64,000 nucleotides of DNA from NCBI GenBank assembly GCA_014529385.2, contig CM043948.1, positions 19,710,951-19,774,950 of the forward strand. Direction: 5' to 3'. The notes under the pieces were generated by a model. It had not been told where the DNA came from. It worked only from the letters and a program-made list of their open reading frames with translations, and searched no databases. Made by a program: the position numbers and the translations under genes. Within the stretch, counting starts at the first letter, position 1. Each line of letters starts with the position of its first letter. This stretch comes from Adiantum capillus-veneris. Its lineage: Eukaryota; Streptophyta; Polypodiopsida; Polypodiales; Pteridaceae. Shown in pieces: positions 1-10,529 of this stretch.

Positions 1-490
1 GTGCTTCATTTGCAGTTGTAACTGGTCTTTGATAGACACTCCGCGTAGTAGCATATTCCTGGCTTAGCTTAATGTTCAAGTGAAACTTGCGGTTATCACT
101 AGTAGAAGATGTATTAGTCATTGTAAGTAATGAAGGAGCAGAAAGTATAATGAAAATAACGTAGCAGCAGAGAAGAAGGTGCATCAGAGAAGAAGAGAAA
201 AAGCTCGCGAAAGGTGAGAGAAAAAAGAGAGATTCAAAAGTGGAAACAACTATTTGCCGCCAAGTGAAGTAAATGAAAACAAATTTCGAGGTGAGCCACA
301 AAGGAATGTGAAGAAAACGATATCTTTTTGAATATTTAGAGATATGTACCTAGATACGCTTTAGATTGCGTAGATATGCTTTAAATGACCAAAACGGACA
401 AATTTGGAGCCGTTTTGAACACAAACGGCTCTGCTAATTAGTAATTTAACCCCTTCCTTACACAGCCCTTTTTGAGTCGTTTTTGCCCCT
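1..490. other. Unassigned AT- and purine-rich stretch
   Basis: No convincing coding sequence or RNA gene is seen on either strand. The part from about 130 to 260 is rich in GAAGA-type purine runs. It lies directly before the gypsy integrase remnant and could be older retroelement sequence, but nothing in it is diagnostic. Confidence 0.4.
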
Positions 491-497
491 AATGATA

Positions 498-888
498 TGG
501 ACAATAGACGATAGGTTTAGCAAGCAAGCACACTTCATTCCTGTCAAAAAGCTATTAAGACACACCAAATGGAAACTCTCTTCATATACCAGATTTTCAA
601 ACACCATGGATTACCAACATCCATCGTGTCAGATAGAGATCATAGAATGACGAGCAATTTTTGGAAAGGTCTCTTTAAAAATCTAGGAACAAAATTAAAT
701 TTCTCTTCGGCCTATCACCCACAAATGGATGGCCAAAGTGAGATAGCCAATCTTACAATACTCGATCTACTAGAGACTTATGTTACCGAAGTAGATCAAT
801 GCTCACAATGGAAAAAGTATTTACCTCTTGTAGAGTATGCCTACAATAATACTGCACATACTTCTATGGGAAAAGCACCTTTTGAAAT
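498..888 (+). pseudogene. Ty3/gypsy integrase remnant, left half
   Basis: The translation matches the integrase core of plant Ty3/gypsy elements. It contains a DRFSKQAHFIPVKK segment, a GLPTSIVSDRDHRM block, a SSAYHPQMDGQSEIAN block holding the catalytic glutamate, and a VEYAYNNTAHTS block. A one-base frameshift lies near 568: the first 23 codons are in one frame and the rest starts at 569 in another. The reading is cut at 888, inside the conserved segment that follows APFE, by insertion of a copia element, and resumes at 5341. The RT and RNase H of this element are not in the window. It is a dead fragment; family assignment is secure, lineage is not. Confidence 0.9.
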
Positions 889-1080
889 TGAAGGAGTACG
901 AGCGAAAGTGCGACGCGAGAGAGAGTGCGAGAAGAAGAGCACGACGATATGGTGAACTCGCTCTACTGTAATGTGTAGAGCATAGTGAGTTCTTATTAGG
1001 TTTTTACAAAAGAATATGTGTACATACCTGGCGGCCCACCCACTTACGTGGGCGACCACATTGGGCTTTATACCCCAACA
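889..1080 (-). repeat. Copia 3' LTR (192 bp)
   Basis: Direct repeat of 5149-5340 with five differences over 192 bp. It begins TG and ends CA. On the element's own strand it starts TGTTGGGGTATAAAG, a usual copia LTR opening. It is preceded by target-site duplication GAAAT (884-888). Confidence 0.95.
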
Positions 1081-1091
1081 ACCTCCCACTT
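1081..1091 (-). promoter_or_regulatory. Polypurine tract of the copia element
   Basis: On the minus strand the bases directly before the 3' LTR read AAGTGGGAGGT, a purine-rich stretch in the position where plus-strand DNA synthesis is primed. Confidence 0.7.
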
Positions 1092-1223
1092 AAAGTCCAA
1101 TGTGGTACTTTAAGTGTGAGAGAAGCTACTATACAAGCTAATATACAAGAGATGTACTACCCTACACCTAATTGCTTGCGAAAATGCGCACAGCTCTCTG
1201 AGGGAAGTCCTTTTGTAAGTAGA

Positions 1224-2076
1224 TCAGTAGGATTTTCTGTGGTGTGAACTTTGACAAGCTGAAGTTTCCATCTTTGACATCATGTCAAACGATTTTGCCA
1301 TCTTTGACTTCAAAGCTGAAATTTCTTCCAAGTGCTTGCCACCAATCAACATGTCATCCACATACAAAATAAGGATCAGCCAACTGCCATCCTTAGCCTT
1401 CTTTGTATATAGACAGTGATCGAACTCACTACGTTTGTAGCCTTGAGAAAGCATAAACTTGTGGAATTTATGGTACCATGCCCTCGATGATTGTTTTAAG
1501 CCATAAAGACTATTTAACAACTGGCATACCCAATCTTCCTTGCCTTTCTCAACAAACCCTTCTGGCTGCTGCATGTAAATTTCCACATCTAAATCACCAT
1601 GCAAGAACGCTGTCTTGACATCCATTTGGTGCAACACCAAATCTAATATCGCAACCAATGCAAGAAAGCATCTCAATGTAGTCATCTTGACCACCGGAGA
1701 GAAGAATTCATCAAAGTCAATGCCTTGTTCTTGCTTAAAGCCCTTGGCAACAAGCCTTGCTTTGTACTTTGGCTGACTATCATGAGCGGTGATCTTATAC
1801 CTGTAAACCCATTTACACGGTAGAGCCTTTGCCCCATGGTAATTTAACTAGCTTCCATGTCTGGTTTTTATGCAAAGCTGTCATCTCTGACTGCATGGCC
1901 AATTGCCAATTCCCGGAGTCCTTCATTTGCACTGCTTCCTTGTAACATGAAGGCTCATTGCAATCAGTCAACATGACATAATTCATAGATGGAACAAACC
2001 TATCAGGAGGTCGCGTGACACGTCTAGATCTACGCACAATAGGTGGCTCAGGCTCAGCCACAACCTGCGGTTCCAC
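1224..2076 (-). pseudogene. Copia reverse transcriptase, frameshifted and 3' truncated
   Basis: Two open pieces cover the N-terminal part of the RVT_2 reverse transcriptase. The piece 1813-2076 holds the RRVTRPPDRF linker and the segment ending KNQTWKLVKLP. The piece 1224-1694 holds HQMDVKTAFLHGDL and the catalytic LYVDDMLIGG box, including the two aspartates. The frame is lost near 1830 and again before 1694. Between the last RT codons and the LTR at 1080 there is room for only about 140 bp, so the C-terminal RT and the whole RNase H are deleted. It cannot encode a working polymerase. Confidence 0.88.
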
Positions 2077-4343
2077 TCTATCCTGTCCTTGCTCCTCTTG
2101 AGCCCTGACATTTTGTCTTGCACGTGCAGGTCCATCTTCTTGGAAGACAACTCTCCGATTTCCTCAACCCTCTCTGGTTTAGAATGATATTTGGATTCAT
2201 TAAAGTGAACATCATTGCTGCGGACAACCTTTCTGGATTCAGGATCCCAAAGTCTGTACCCCATCTCACCAGAATTACCATAGCCTAGAAAGATGCACTT
2301 TATACTCTTTGGCTCAAGTTTGTTCCTAAATTCCTTTGGAACGTGAGTATATGCCTCACAGCCAAAGACTCTGAGATGCTTGTATGAGGGCATTTTGCCT
2401 GACCATACCATCTCTGGCACTGAATCCTTCTGCAAAACCTTGCTAGGAGATCTATTTACAAGATGAACAGTTGTTGATACAGCTTCAGCCCAAAACCCAT
2501 TTGGCAGCTGTGCATTAGACAACATACTTCTGACCTTCTCTTGTATGGTCGTATTCATCCTCTCAGCAACACCATTTTGAGGAGGATTGTAAGGAGCAGT
2601 AAGATCATGTTTTATACCTTTTGACTCACAAAAGTCCTGAAAGGCCTTTGAAACATACTCTCCACCATTGTCAGTGCGTAAGCATTTAAGCTTCTTGCCA
2701 CTCTGATTCTCCACAAGTGTCACAAAAATTTTGAAAACACTGAACGCTTCATCCTTGTGCTTGAGAAAGTAAACCCATACTTTCCTCGAGTAATCATCTA
2801 TAAATGTCATAAAGTAAGAAGCTCCCCCTAGAGGTAGGTTAGGCATAGGTCCACACAAATCACTATGAACAAGTGCCAACTGTGTATCTCTTCTACTGCT
2901 TCTATGATTATGTGGCTGTTGTGTTTGCTTACCATACAGACAATGTTCAGAGAATTCAAAATCATTAAATGAAAAGCCAGGCAAATAACAAGAACGAGAC
3001 AAGATTTCCATTCCCTTCTTGGACATATGTCCTAACCGGCTATGCCACAAAGAAATGTTCGGCTGCTCGGTTACATTGATTACATTTTTAGAGACATTTG
3101 ATACATAAATCATGTAAAGTCCTCCAGACTTTACTCCATGTGCTACTGTCATAGAACCCTTTGATATCTTCCACATGTTCTGTCCAAAAATGGTGACGTA
3201 GCCAGCATCATCAAGTAAACCTGTGCTGATCAAGATCTTTGTAATTGCGGGAACATGTCTCACATTCTTCAGTGTGAAAGAAGAGCCATTCTGAAACTTC
3301 AATTGAACATCTCCAACACCTAAAATCTCACATGTCTGCCCATTGCCTAGCCGAACATGATCTTTAGTGGTCACATAAGAAGTAAACCACTCCTTGTTTG
3401 GAGACACATGAAGTGATGCCCCTGAGTCTATAATCCAGTCACTCAGTGCATTTCCATCAGATGCTGTAAGAAGAGCTGAGTCCATTGTATTCTTCAAGAA
3501 GTAGATGTCTCCTGACACTAAACTGTCATCCTCTGCAACAGTGTTTGTCACATTTATTTCTTGAATCTTTACTGAGGACTTGTTCTTCTCACCATGGTCT
3601 TCAGCTTTCTCTTTGCCTTTTTCTACTTTCCATTCTCTGCAGTCTCTTTTCATGTGACCCTTCTTGCCACAATAGTAGCATTCTATGTCACTCTTGCCTT
3701 TAGCACTGCGGGACTTGCTACGAGACTGATTCCTCTTTCCACCTTTGTACTTTTCTTTGGTCCTTCCCCTGACAACTAAGGCTGTTCCTTTGCCTTTGTC
3801 CATTGTCTTTCTATTGGTTTCTTCAGTAAGCAGACTTCCTTCTACACCTGCTATGTTCAAACCATCTGGACGTGCAGAATTACTCAAAGCTTTGCGAAAA
3901 GTGTCCCAAATTTTCGACAATGCGATCAACAAGAACATAGCTCTAACAGGTTCATCAAACTTGACACCTTGAGCTGACAACTGACTATAGATTGTGCTGA
4001 ATTCATTCAGATGATTGGACATAGGTGTCCCTTCTTTCATCTTCAAGTCAACAAGCTTCTTAAGCCAGTATACCTGTGAAGCTGCACTCTGCTTCTCATA
4101 AAGATCACTCAGCTTTAACCATGCTTGATAAGCCGACATCTCGTCTGCTACATTGAAGTAAACGCTTTTTGCCAAAGTTAGCATAATGGTAGAAAGTGCC
4201 AATTCATCCATTTCGCTCCATTCATCTTCGTCCATATCTTCTGGTTTTATCCCCTTGAGCTTTATAGGTTTTATCTGCTTCTTTTGTACCAACACGTGCC
4301 AAATCTTGATATTGTAAAGAGCAATGTCCTGTGATCTAGCCAT
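1983..4343 (-). CDS. Copia gag-protease-integrase reading frame
   Basis: A 786-codon frame. Gag of the UBN2 type covers about residues 1-200, with a zinc knuckle CYYCGKKGHMKRDC at 222-235. The aspartic protease motif IIDSGAS is at 304-310. The integrase zinc region has H434 and H439, but its CxxC has lost the first cysteine (SEHC). The integrase core is intact with D495 (HSDLCGP), D558 (LRTDNGGEY) and E594, the last two 35 residues apart as the family requires. Homology stops around residue 745 (near 2110), where a frameshift shifts reading away from the RT; the last 40 or so residues are out of frame. The start is the first ATG after the leader. Translation would yield gag-PR-IN without RT. 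Confidence 0.88.
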   Translation of the reverse strand: MARSQDIALYNIKIWHVLVQKKQIKPIKLKGIKPEDMDEDEWSEMDELALSTIMLTLAKSVYFNVADEMSAYQAWLKLSDLYEKQSAASQVYWLKKLVDLKMKEGTPMSNHLNEFSTIYSQLSAQGVKFDEPVRAMFLLIALSKIWDTFRKALSNSARPDGLNIAGVEGSLLTEETNRKTMDKGKGTALVVRGRTKEKYKGGKRNQSRSKSRSAKGKSDIECYYCGKKGHMKRDCREWKVEKGKEKAEDHGEKNKSSVKIQEINVTNTVAEDDSLVSGDIYFLKNTMDSALLTASDGNALSDWIIDSGASLHVSPNKEWFTSYVTTKDHVRLGNGQTCEILGVGDVQLKFQNGSSFTLKNVRHVPAITKILISTGLLDDAGYVTIFGQNMWKISKGSMTVAHGVKSGGLYMIYVSNVSKNVINVTEQPNISLWHSRLGHMSKKGMEILSRSCYLPGFSFNDFEFSEHCLYGKQTQQPHNHRSSRRDTQLALVHSDLCGPMPNLPLGGASYFMTFIDDYSRKVWVYFLKHKDEAFSVFKIFVTLVENQSGKKLKCLRTDNGGEYVSKAFQDFCESKGIKHDLTAPYNPPQNGVAERMNTTIQEKVRSMLSNAQLPNGFWAEAVSTTVHLVNRSPSKVLQKDSVPEMVWSGKMPSYKHLRVFGCEAYTHVPKEFRNKLEPKSIKCIFLGYGNSGEMGYRLWDPESRKVVRSNDVHFNESKYHSKPERVEEIGELSSKKMDLHVQDKMSGLKRSKDRIEWNRRLWLSLSHLLCVDLDVSRDLLIGLFHL

Positions 4344-5134
4344 AGCTACGCTTCACAGTAGTTTACTTTTCTGGGAAAAATTCGGCAAAGTTTCCCCTGT
4401 AAACTGACCTCTGAACCAATATCAACCTGTCAAATGAACCAAGAAAGCTTCAAATTCTGCTAAAATTTTGGCAGAGTCTCCTTTGTAAAATGGCTCTGGT
4501 GTACTAAAAACAGACCAAAAAACAGCTCAAAAAACCATTGTCTCTCTGACACTGTAAGCTGTGGGTAGACCTGTCCTGCACATGTACTGTCTCTGACTCT
4601 CCTGTCACTGTCCTATAAGCATAGACTGTGACAATGCCTCAACGGTAGTAAAGCAAAGATGCAATCCCAACTGTCTAACTCACAGTCAATACATCCTAGC
4701 TGCCTATCTAAGGGTGCTCGAGGGATCGCTCCAAGACCTGTATCACCGAAAGGATCTCAACATTCGAGAATCCCCCAGCTCAATAAAACCTCACTCGACC
4801 CTCAACAAAGGCTGCAGTAAATCTGACATACATAGACTTCCCACAAAGTCATACATCCACAAATTTCCCACTATATGTTGTAACCGCTGCGGCGGTTGTT
4901 TGTTGCGTGACTCACAGCCAGCAAACCCTCAACAAACATACATCATCTCTGACAATACATCCCATGTGGAAGTACCTGCAATGTCAGGATGAAATCTGGA
5001 ATATCAAGCAGCAAACACCGAGCCCTTTGGGCTCGCCCACAGGATTTGGGGCCGTGTCTTTGCTTGTCGAATTTCACTCCAATCTGAGCTGGTGACTCTA
5101 GCCTCCTGCAGTGCTGCCCCGAGCCTCTATCTAA
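4344..5134 (-). other. Copia untranslated leader
   Basis: About 790 bp between the primer-binding site and the gag start, without a credible gene. This is the normal place for an LTR-element leader carrying the packaging signal. No specific structure was recognised. Confidence 0.7.
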
Positions 5135-5146
5135 GCTCTCATACCA
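5135..5146 (-). promoter_or_regulatory. Primer-binding site, initiator Met tRNA
   Basis: On the minus strand it reads TGGTATGAGAGC, one mismatch from the standard TGGTATCAGAGC complementary to plant initiator Met tRNA. It lies two bases inside the 5' LTR. Confidence 0.88.
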
Positions 5147-5148
5147 GT

Positions 5149-5340
5149 TGAAGGAGTACGAGCGGAAGTGCGACGCGAGAGAGAGTGCGAGAAGAAGAGC
5201 ACGACGATATGGTGAAATCGCTCTACTGTAATGTGTAGAGCATAGTGAGTTCTTATTAGGTTTTTACAAAAGAATATGTGTACATACCTGGCAGCCCGCC
5301 CACTTACCTGGGCGACCACATTGGGCTTTATACCCCAACA
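5149..5340 (-). repeat. Copia 5' LTR (192 bp)
   Basis: Partner of the LTR at 889-1080 and the same length. It is the promoter LTR given the minus-strand orientation. It is followed at 5341-5345 by the second copy of target duplication GAAAT. Confidence 0.95.
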
Positions 5341-5777
5341 GAAATAATTGAGGGAAGACCTAAAAGTCCCTTGCTACTTAAAGTACATGGGAAGATCTTC
5401 GATGCCGATGAGTATACCCGTGACCTACAAGAATCTTTTCAAAAGATTAAGGAGGATATCTCCATCTCTCAAAAAAGGCAAAAAACTGTTTGCTAACAAG
5501 CACAGAAGGTCCTTAACATTCAAAGAAAATGATTGGGTCTTACTTAAGTTCCCCAAGGCTTGATTGAGGAAAATGATGGGCAGAAATCCTACGGGCCATC
5601 AAAAGTATTATGCGAAGTTAGCAAAAAGATACTATGGTCCTTTCCAAATCTTGAAGCCCATCAATGAGATGGCTTATCAACTCCAATTGCCTTCATGTGA
5701 GCCGAATTAATCTCGACAAAGGAGAGCGACCAAGTGAACCAATTAATGAAGACCCTCCCAGAATCAAAGGCCAATTA
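5341..5777 (+). pseudogene. Ty3/gypsy integrase remnant, right half
   Basis: Continuation of the integrase broken at 888. It starts with the IIEGRPK segment, then the HGKIFDADEY region, NKHRRSLTFKENDWVLLKF (the C-terminal fold of gypsy integrases) and KYYAKLAKRYYGPFQI. A frameshift lies near 5495. A TGA at 5561-5563 replaces the arginine codon expected in that conserved segment, one C-to-T step from CGA. Another shift follows near 5695, after which the CLHVSRINLDKGERP and NEDPP tail is readable. The remnant ends where the CACTA terminus starts at 5778, so this gypsy copy was hit by two later elements. Confidence 0.88.
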
Positions 5778-5843
5778 CACTACAAGAGGTACTGCACATT
5801 AGCAATGCTCGCAATGCGACGCTCAAAAGTAAAAATCCACAGG

Positions 5844-5895
5844 GTCGCTATAGAAGTCGCTATTCTATTTGTTGCATAGCAACGCCTATAGCGAC
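5844..5895. repeat. Subterminal inverted repeat
   Basis: GTCGCTATAG at 5844-5853 is the exact reverse complement of CTATAGCGAC at 5886-5895. The inner bases contain a further degenerate copy (GTCGCTAT). It lies 66 bp inside the CACTA terminus, where subterminal transposase-binding repeats are expected. Confidence 0.75.
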
Positions 5896-5921
5896 GCCGA
5901 CAGAGGTAAAAAATAAACCGA

Positions 5922-5957
5922 GAGCGCCAAAAACTCAGATCTTAGTTTTTGGCGCTC
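5922..5957. repeat. Perfect 14 bp hairpin
   Basis: GAGCGCCAAAAACT (5922-5935) and AGTTTTTGGCGCTC (5944-5957) are exact reverse complements around an 8-base loop that itself contains AGATCT. It sits in the CACTA subterminal region. Confidence 0.85.
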
Positions 5958-5980
5958 AAGCGAAAGAGATAACCTGCGCT

Positions 5981-6284
5981 CTCCCTCTCTCTCTCTCTCT
6001 CTTTCTCTCCCCCCTCCACACACACAAACACACACACACAAGGAGGGGAAGGAGATCTAGGTATTCTCCTTCCCTCTCCTCTCTCTCATGTTCCCTTCCC
6101 CTCTTTCTCTCTCTCTGCCTCTCTCTCTCTCTCACACACACACACACATTGTCTCTTTGAAAAAGAGAGAGAGAGAGAGAGAGAGAGGAGAAAACAAAGA
6201 GAAAGAGAAAGAGGAAGAAAGAGAGAGAATAAAAAACCGAAGAGAGAGACAGGGAGAGAAGACAAAAGAGAGAGGTAAGGGGAG

Positions 6285-6348
<64 letters not shown>

Positions 6349-6349
6349 T
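5981..6349. repeat. CT/CA/GA microsatellite block
   Basis: A CT run changes to CA and CT runs up to about 6147, then to GA-rich purine sequence ending in a nearly pure (GA)n run at 6289-6349. Pyrimidine and purine halves of similar length give an imperfect inverted symmetry. There is no coding meaning; the open frames here are repeat artefacts. Confidence 0.9.
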
Positions 6350-6760
6350 TAGGTTAGATTACATTTAGATTTATGTTTATGTTGTGTTTAAGATTAGGTT
6401 AGATTTAGATTTACATTAAATTAAGATTAGATTAGATTTAAAATTAGGGCAAGATTTAAGATTAGCTAGCTATGTTAGATTTAAGTTAGATTACACTTAG
6501 GTTTGGGATTTCAGATTGGATTAGATGTAGGTTTATGTTGAGTTTAATATTAGATTAGATTTAGATCTAAGATTAAGACAATATTTAAAATTAACTAGAT
6601 TAAATTTTGATTTAAGCTAGGTTACATTTAGGTTTATGTTAGATTAAAGATTGAATTAGATTTTGGTTTATTTTGAGTTTAAGATTAGATTAGATCTAGA
6701 TTTATGTACGATTTAAGATTAGATTAGATTTAGGTTATATTTTAGTGCATGTCAATGAAG
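6350..6760. repeat. Degenerate GATTAG/TTAGGTT minisatellite
   Basis: About 400 bp of short imperfect repeats around GATTAGATT, TTAGGTTAGATT and ATTTAGATTTA. It resembles degraded telomere-like DNA (the plant repeat is TTTAGGG), but no run of perfect TTTAGGG units is seen, so it is described only as a minisatellite. Confidence 0.65.
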
Positions 6761-7319
6761 GCGCAGTTTGCCCAAAGAGCAAATACTAGTTACACAACAA
6801 TATGTATATTCCCATCAGAATCTGACACCTATTAACTCACACACTAACCATATTCAATTAGCCACAAATCACCACATGTTCAATTAGGTTAGATTTTGGA
6901 TTGAGTTTTCATATTAGAGTCTACCTTCGAGATTACGGTAAAAAAATTAGAGTTAGATGAACGGTGATCCCTCTCTTCCTCTCTACGAATGCACCCTTAA
7001 GTTGGAAAGCTTTCAAAGGCATGATACTCAGATTGGAGGCCAACATGTAATGTGCTAAGTAATCCCTCAAATAAAGATCTGCTGTGAAGAGATGTTAAGA
7101 TTCTGTGAATTGCTACAGCTAGAGAAGAGGCAAAGGGTTTTTTTCCATTGCATGCACTATCATGTAGACATGGGTGTATAGATTTCTCGTACTTACAAAT
7201 ATAGGCATTGACCAATAAAGACGAGAGTATAACCCGGTGGTTCTAATATACATGCACCTCTAGACTGAGGTGTGTGGGGATTTGACATGACTAGAGAATG
7301 TGAGGTGGTTTAGAATGTG

Positions 7320-7322
<3 letters not shown>

Positions 7323-7403
<81 letters not shown>
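7323..7403. repeat. (GA)n microsatellite, 81 bp
   Basis: A pure GA dinucleotide run of 81 bp upstream of the transposase. Confidence 0.97.
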
Positions 7404-7404
<1 letters not shown>

Positions 7405-7519
7405 GGAGGATGCCAATAGAAGATTAAATTTATGTCCAGTTTATAAGCTTTTTACCTTCATTATGAGTAGTGACACGGATGTGGGGCTGTCCAACCGAAA
7501 CACCTATCTCTCAACAAGG

Positions 7520-7992
7520 ATCTTATGTCCTTGTAATCAATGCAAGCATGTTGTGTGACAACAAGACGCCTTTCTTTACAGCACATTTGCAAATTTGGCG
7601 AGTTTGATCCATCTATTATAGATCGAGTTGTTGCCAATTATAACTTGTCAAACTCTGACGCTAGCCAACAGGCAGCAATCTAGCAACCCAATAGACATGT
7701 TCGTAGGTGCTTTGGTCAAGCAGTATGCGTGAGGCCACAAGATGTAGCCTCTGACATCTCGGAGGATGATCATGCAGACCACATTCCCAATGAGGCAATG
7801 TTTGAGCCCGAGATAGATGAAATGATTGAGACGATCATGGATTCAAAAAGGCTTATCTATGATGATATGAAAAGTGAAGCCGATACGCCATTGTATGATG
7901 GAGCACGTGTCTCTAGATAGAAGGCGCTCCTAGTTCTTCTCAACATGCAGGCAAAGTTTGGATGGAGTGACACTAGCGTCACAACACTTTTC
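7520..7992 (+). pseudogene. CACTA transposase, N-terminal remnant
   Basis: ILCPCNQCKHVV at 7520-7555 matches the cysteine cluster of the transposase-associated domain found at the N-terminus of TNP2 proteins. An acidic linker is open from 7729 to 7917, then after a stop at 7918-7920 comes the block LLNMQAKFGWSDTSVT, a TNP2 hallmark. A second stop lies near 7994. Frames are broken by stops and possibly introns. Assignment rests on order and on the intact catalytic part that follows. Confidence 0.75.
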
Positions 7993-8035
7993 AGGTGATC
8001 TATTACAATGTGTTTACTTTAATAAAAAACTCTAG

Positions 8036-8821
8036 ATGTATAATGATCTGATAGATTACTTACATAAGTGTACCACATCTTTTTCGTTGTGTAGATTGCT
8101 CAAAGAGCACATACTACCAGTTGATAATGTGATGCCAGATTCTAGAGAGGAAGCAAGAAAGATCTTGCAAAACTTGGAGATGGATTACAATTTGATTCAC
8201 GCTTGTCCTAAAGATTGCATTATTTTCAGAGGGGAATACATAGACATGGAGAAGTGTCCGAAATGTGATTCCGAGACATATCGAGTAAATCTCCACGGAA
8301 CAAAAATCTCACAAAAGGTTTTGTGACATTTTCCTCTTCTTCCTTGCATCAAGCATTTCTTCCAATGTAAGTCCATGGCCGCCCTAGCATCATGGCATGA
8401 GGAGAATAAATCTTTGGATGGTGTTCTATGGATTCCTGTAGATTGCACAGCCTGGAAACATATAGATGAAACATGGCTTGATTTTGCCAGGGAAGCTCAA
8501 AATTTGTGCCTAGGCCTTGCTATGGATGGAGTAAATCCATTTGGTCAAAGATTAACATCTTACAATGTATGGCCCGTTGTCATCGTCAACTACAATATTC
8601 CCTCGTGGTTGACTACCAAGAAGGGGCACCTGTGGCTAAGCTTGATTGTTCCGGGGCGATATAAAGTAAAGAATATGGATGTGTATCTTTGTCCACTATT
8701 AGAAGAGCTACAACAATTGTGGATTGGCATAGAAGTGGTGGATATGAGCCTACACAGAGGTCGACAGAATGCTTTGATCAGAGGCATTCTAATGTGGACC
8801 ATGCATGACTATCCAGACTAA
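8036..8821 (+). pseudogene. CACTA TNP2 transposase core (Transposase_21)
   Basis: One frame interrupted by a single TGA at 8324-8326. The first part holds IHACPKDCIIFRGEY and the CPKCD zinc-like motif. The second holds WKHIDETWLDFA, LGLAMDGVNPFG, WPVVIVNYNIPSWL and a DVYLCPLLEELQQLW block. These are the ordered signature blocks of the En/Spm transposase family, which excises and reinserts CACTA elements in the nucleus. The TGA sits where a bulky residue precedes HFPLLP; TGG to TGA would be a G-to-A transition. The frame ends at TMHDYPD, where family members continue into a splice junction. Confidence 0.9.
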
Positions 8822-8910
8822 CAGAATACTTAGGTGATTTACACTCAAACTCAAACACTGTAAATATTGGTTTTTCTCAAGATTATCTATTGTCATGTGT
8901 ATACATGCAG

Positions 8911-9409
8911 GGCTTCAAACAAGTGGATATGGAGCATGTGCCACATGTGGACCTAGATTGAATGCACGTCGGGTGCCCTCATTGAAAAAGAAAATCTACG
9001 AAGGTCATCAAGCGTATCTTCCAGAGAATCATGTGTTACATGGTGGATTTATGAGAAGAGAGCCATCGAGGATGTCTGCACAAGCATGGTTAGAGCAGAA
9101 GGAGATGTGTGATAACGGTTTGTCTCCAGGGATGAAGAGACTCTCTCTATGGTACGAGTTACCATATTGGCCCCGACTCATGATCAATCACTTGCTCAAT
9201 CCAATGCACATATTCAAGAATGTGGGTAATCTGCTATGGGACCATCTGACTGGCAAGAAAGATACTTTGGGAGCTACGGTTGACCTTAGAAATCTCGATT
9301 GTATGCAGCAATATTGGCAGCAGATAGCATTTGATGGATTGATTAAACTCCCTAAAGTGCCATAGATTTTCACAGGAGCCCAAGAACACAAAGTAAAAGA
9401 GACCATTTG
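8911..9409 (+). pseudogene. CACTA TNP2 transposase, second core exon
   Basis: A good splice acceptor (TACATGCAG) ends at 8910. The exon then reads GLQTSGYGACATCGPRL with its paired cysteines, SLKKKIYEGHQAYLP, and the block ELPYWPRLMINHLLNPMHI, which is the TNP2 segment with the conserved histidine-methionine-histidine region. A TAG at 9363-9365 interrupts the frame, which otherwise stays open to 9409. Intron 8822-8910 is inferred from the acceptor and from family continuity; the donor is unclear because a one-base shift is also needed. Confidence 0.85.
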
Positions 9410-9614
9410 ATCTATGCGGACACCCACTCGCACAATGCACTCGCTCCCAACGTGTTTCACTAAATAAAGAAAGCTTACCGGTTTGAAGTCACATGACTGG
9501 CATAAAATGTGTCAGGTATGTTTGAACTGGAATATATCATAATGGGAATTGTGTAACAAATTCATGTGTGGACTTTAATATCATTGCTAAACGTGTTTTG
9601 TAGTTTATTTATCG

Positions 9615-10115
9615 GTGGCCATTGAGGGATGTTTGTCTCCTGACGTTCGTAACACAATCTACAAACTTGCGAAGTTGGTGCAATGGATATCACAAAAGGA
9701 GATCAATGTAAACTCCATACGATTTGCCAAACTAAATGTTGCGGAGGTTGTGTGCATGTTTGAGAAACACTTTCCTACCACCATGCTAACCATTCAGGTG
9801 CATCTTCTTGTTCACATAGTTGATGAGGTGGAAATAGCTGGCATAGTACATTCCAAATGGATTTTCTTTTTAGAACGTTTCATGAAAACACTTAAGGGAT
9901 ATGTGCGTCAGAAGGCACGTCCGGAGGGTAGCATGGCAGAATGTTGGATGGTATCAGAGTCCCTAGTTTACATTGGAGAGTGGCTAGATAGATTTGATAA
10001 AGCCCGGGACACGCTATGGAGAACCATAGATGATGAGCACATATCTAGGATTTTCATGTGCAAACTCGATGTTGAGAAGAAGATGACGAAAGATTTAGAG
10101 GCTAAAATTAATTGA
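9615..10115 (+). pseudogene. CACTA transposase DUF4218-like region
   Basis: The 166-codon open frame contains MFEKHFPTTMLTIQVHLLVH, GIVHSKWIFFLERFMKTLK and VRQKARPEGSMAE, the conserved blocks of DUF4218, which follows the TNP2 core in plant CACTA proteins. It is open and fairly well preserved. About 200 bp separates it from the preceding exon, consistent with an intron or decay. Its function inside the transposase is not known. Confidence 0.85.
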
Positions 10116-10529
10116 TTTTGCATGCTTCATAATGCAATGATGCAAAAGTGGATTTCACAATACGAGGATGCAAAGCAAGAGCGACAAAGGACATGGACCG
10201 AGTGGAGATAGGGAAGACGACCACCGATGCATTATCTAATGGGTCTCGAGAGCCTACCAACATTCATGAACTTAAGATGGTTGCACAACCAATTGAAAAG
10301 GGCACTATAGTGCGGTGAAGAAGTGACTGAGGAGGAGTGGGAGTACTCTTGGGGTTGTGCAACTAAGGTAAGTTTGCAATGTACGACTAGTGACTTTCTA
10401 GATGTTTGAATGGCCACTCATAATCTTTGTTGGTTGTAGTATAAGTCATACACAGCAGCATGGTGTAAAGGTTGATATTTTAGGGTGGAATGAATCGACA
10501 AAAAGATTTTTACTCAAGATTGTGGAATC

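Larger units (their letters stand above)
889..5340 (-). mobile_element. Ty1/copia LTR retrotransposon, 4,452 bp, nested in gypsy
   Basis: A near-complete minus-strand copia element. Two 192 bp direct LTRs begin TG and end CA (889-1080 and 5149-5340) and differ at five positions by my reading. The 5 bp duplication GAAAT flanks it at 884-888 and 5341-5345. A primer-binding site matching initiator Met tRNA lies inside the 5' LTR at 5135-5146, and a purine tract abuts the 3' LTR at 1081-1091. Domain order is gag, protease, integrase, reverse transcriptase, as in copia. RNase H is missing and there are frameshifts between integrase and RT, so it is non-autonomous. Removing the element with one GAAAT copy restores the gypsy integrase frame, proving the insertion order. 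Confidence 0.95.

Noticed and set aside
5956-6333. Arg/Glu-rich open frames on both strands.
   Set aside because: Artefacts of the CT/GA microsatellites.
6350-6760. Possible interstitial telomere.
   Set aside because: The repeats are degenerate TTAG/GATT motifs without consecutive TTTAGGG units.
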